From an uncultured Prevotella sp. (GTDB lineage: Bacteria; Bacteroidota; Bacteroidia; Bacteroidales; Bacteroidaceae): DNA of 5,435 nucleotides. The DNA lies in assembly GCA_900550635.1 (NCBI GenBank), contig URSZ01000139.1, forward strand, positions 1 through 5,435, given 5' to 3'. Numbering within the stretch: the stretch's first letter is position 1; every line of letters begins with the position of its first letter. The position numbers and the translations under genes are program-made. A model generated the notes under the pieces. That model had not been told where the DNA came from and made no database searches. It saw only the letters and a list, made by a program, of their open reading frames with translations. Shown in pieces: positions 5,052-5,435 of the stretch.

Positions 5052-5435
5052 TTATAAAATTACTTTTTTGGTGATTTGCGAAGTTCCGTTATTAGCTACG
5101 ACCAACAACACGCCGTGCGGAAGGGCGCTCCCGTCGATGACAGCCGTTTGTTGCACCTTCATGGCAGCTACCTGGCGGCCGTCGATTTGTACCAAACGTA
5201 CCTCGAAGGCGGCATCGGTATGATTCTCGACAACCACGTTACCGGCCTGTACATAGACCGTGAGTTCATCGCTCAATTCGTTACCTGCTATACCGGTGGG
5301 ATCGTCGTCATCGACATACTCATACGCACCTATATCGACATAACCGTCTTCACGGGTAGTGCCCACGACGTCGAACTCGGGCACGATGTTCTCCTCGGCA
5401 ACCAAATATTCGTTGGCACCGGCATTCACAAGCGG
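5052..5435 (-). CDS. C-terminal part of a second beta-helix surface protein (paralogue; start beyond the window)
   Basis: The last 127 residues of a protein whose start lies past base 5435. The frame is open to the window edge and begins PLVNAGANEY, so the GTG at 5429 is internal rather than a start. Then comes DGYVDIGAYEYVDDDDPTGI, the same 'choice-of-anchor Q' ending seen in the neighbouring gene, with an acidic linker. The final 80 residues (LTVYVQAGNVVVENHTDAAF ... ITKKVIL) form a beta-rich domain that matches the neighbour's C-terminus in length and pattern (the DGRQV turn against LGRAV, and a lysine-rich end). This is probably a surface-sorting or anchoring domain. The stop is followed after 23 bases by the neighbour's ATG, with no terminator, so the two are probably co-transcribed after a tandem duplication. 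The fold of the missing N-terminus is inferred from the neighbour. Confidence 0.85.
   Translation of the reverse strand, partial: PLVNAGANEYLVAEENIVPEFDVVGTTREDGYVDIGAYEYVDDDDPTGIAGNELSDELTVYVQAGNVVVENHTDAAFEVRLVQIDGRQVAAMKVQQTAVIDGSALPHGVLLVVANNGTSQITKKVIL

Noticed and set aside
5052..5429. Treating the GTG at 5429 as the start of a 125-residue protein
   Set aside because: The frame stays open upstream to the window edge, and PLVNAG is the conserved interior 'NAG' segment of the choice-of-anchor Q region, so this is the tail of a longer protein.

Overview
The window looks like chromosomal or integrated DNA of a gut-type Bacteroidales species. Several promoters fit the Bacteroidetes pattern (TTTG near -33, TAnnTTTG near -7), Shine-Dalgarno sequences are largely absent, and two large surface proteins share the Bacteroidetes architecture of beta-helix, 'DIGAYEY' segment and C-terminal sorting-type domain. 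No integrase, transposase, tRNA, rRNA or CRISPR array is visible.

Left part (1-2429, all minus strand). Read in the direction of transcription, it holds an AraC-family regulator (2429-1608), a chloramphenicol-acetyltransferase-family (CatA-like) O-acetyltransferase (1546-914), and the N-terminal 223 residues of a MATE-family multidrug efflux pump (670 to beyond base 1). This reads as a regulated drug-modification plus drug-export cassette. The regulator and acetyltransferase lie 61 bases apart. The pump follows after 243 bases that contain its own promoter, a short ORF, a terminator-like hairpin that is stable only as minus-strand RNA, and a leader segment complementary to the bases just before the pump's start codon.

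Middle (2430-3440). A 17-bp perfect inverted repeat built from tandem GTGCAAG heptamers lies upstream of the regulator. Just beyond it, a near-canonical plus-strand promoter (2582-2613) and a strong intrinsic terminator (2804-2837) bracket about 220 bases of structured sequence with no convincing ORF. This is the best candidate for a small RNA gene in the window. An AT-rich stretch of about 520 bases with no supported gene follows.

Right part (3361-5435, minus strand). Two tandem paralogous secreted or surface proteins lie here: the 127-residue C-terminus of one (its start is beyond 5435) and a complete 527-residue protein 23 bases downstream, ending at a good intrinsic terminator (3361-3410). 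Their base composition is higher in GC than the regulator, the acetyltransferase and the gap, which suggests the window joins DNA of different histories.

No dramatic new system is evident. The most interesting points are the orphan RNA gene, the heptamer inverted repeat, and the possible leader-mediated control of the efflux pump.
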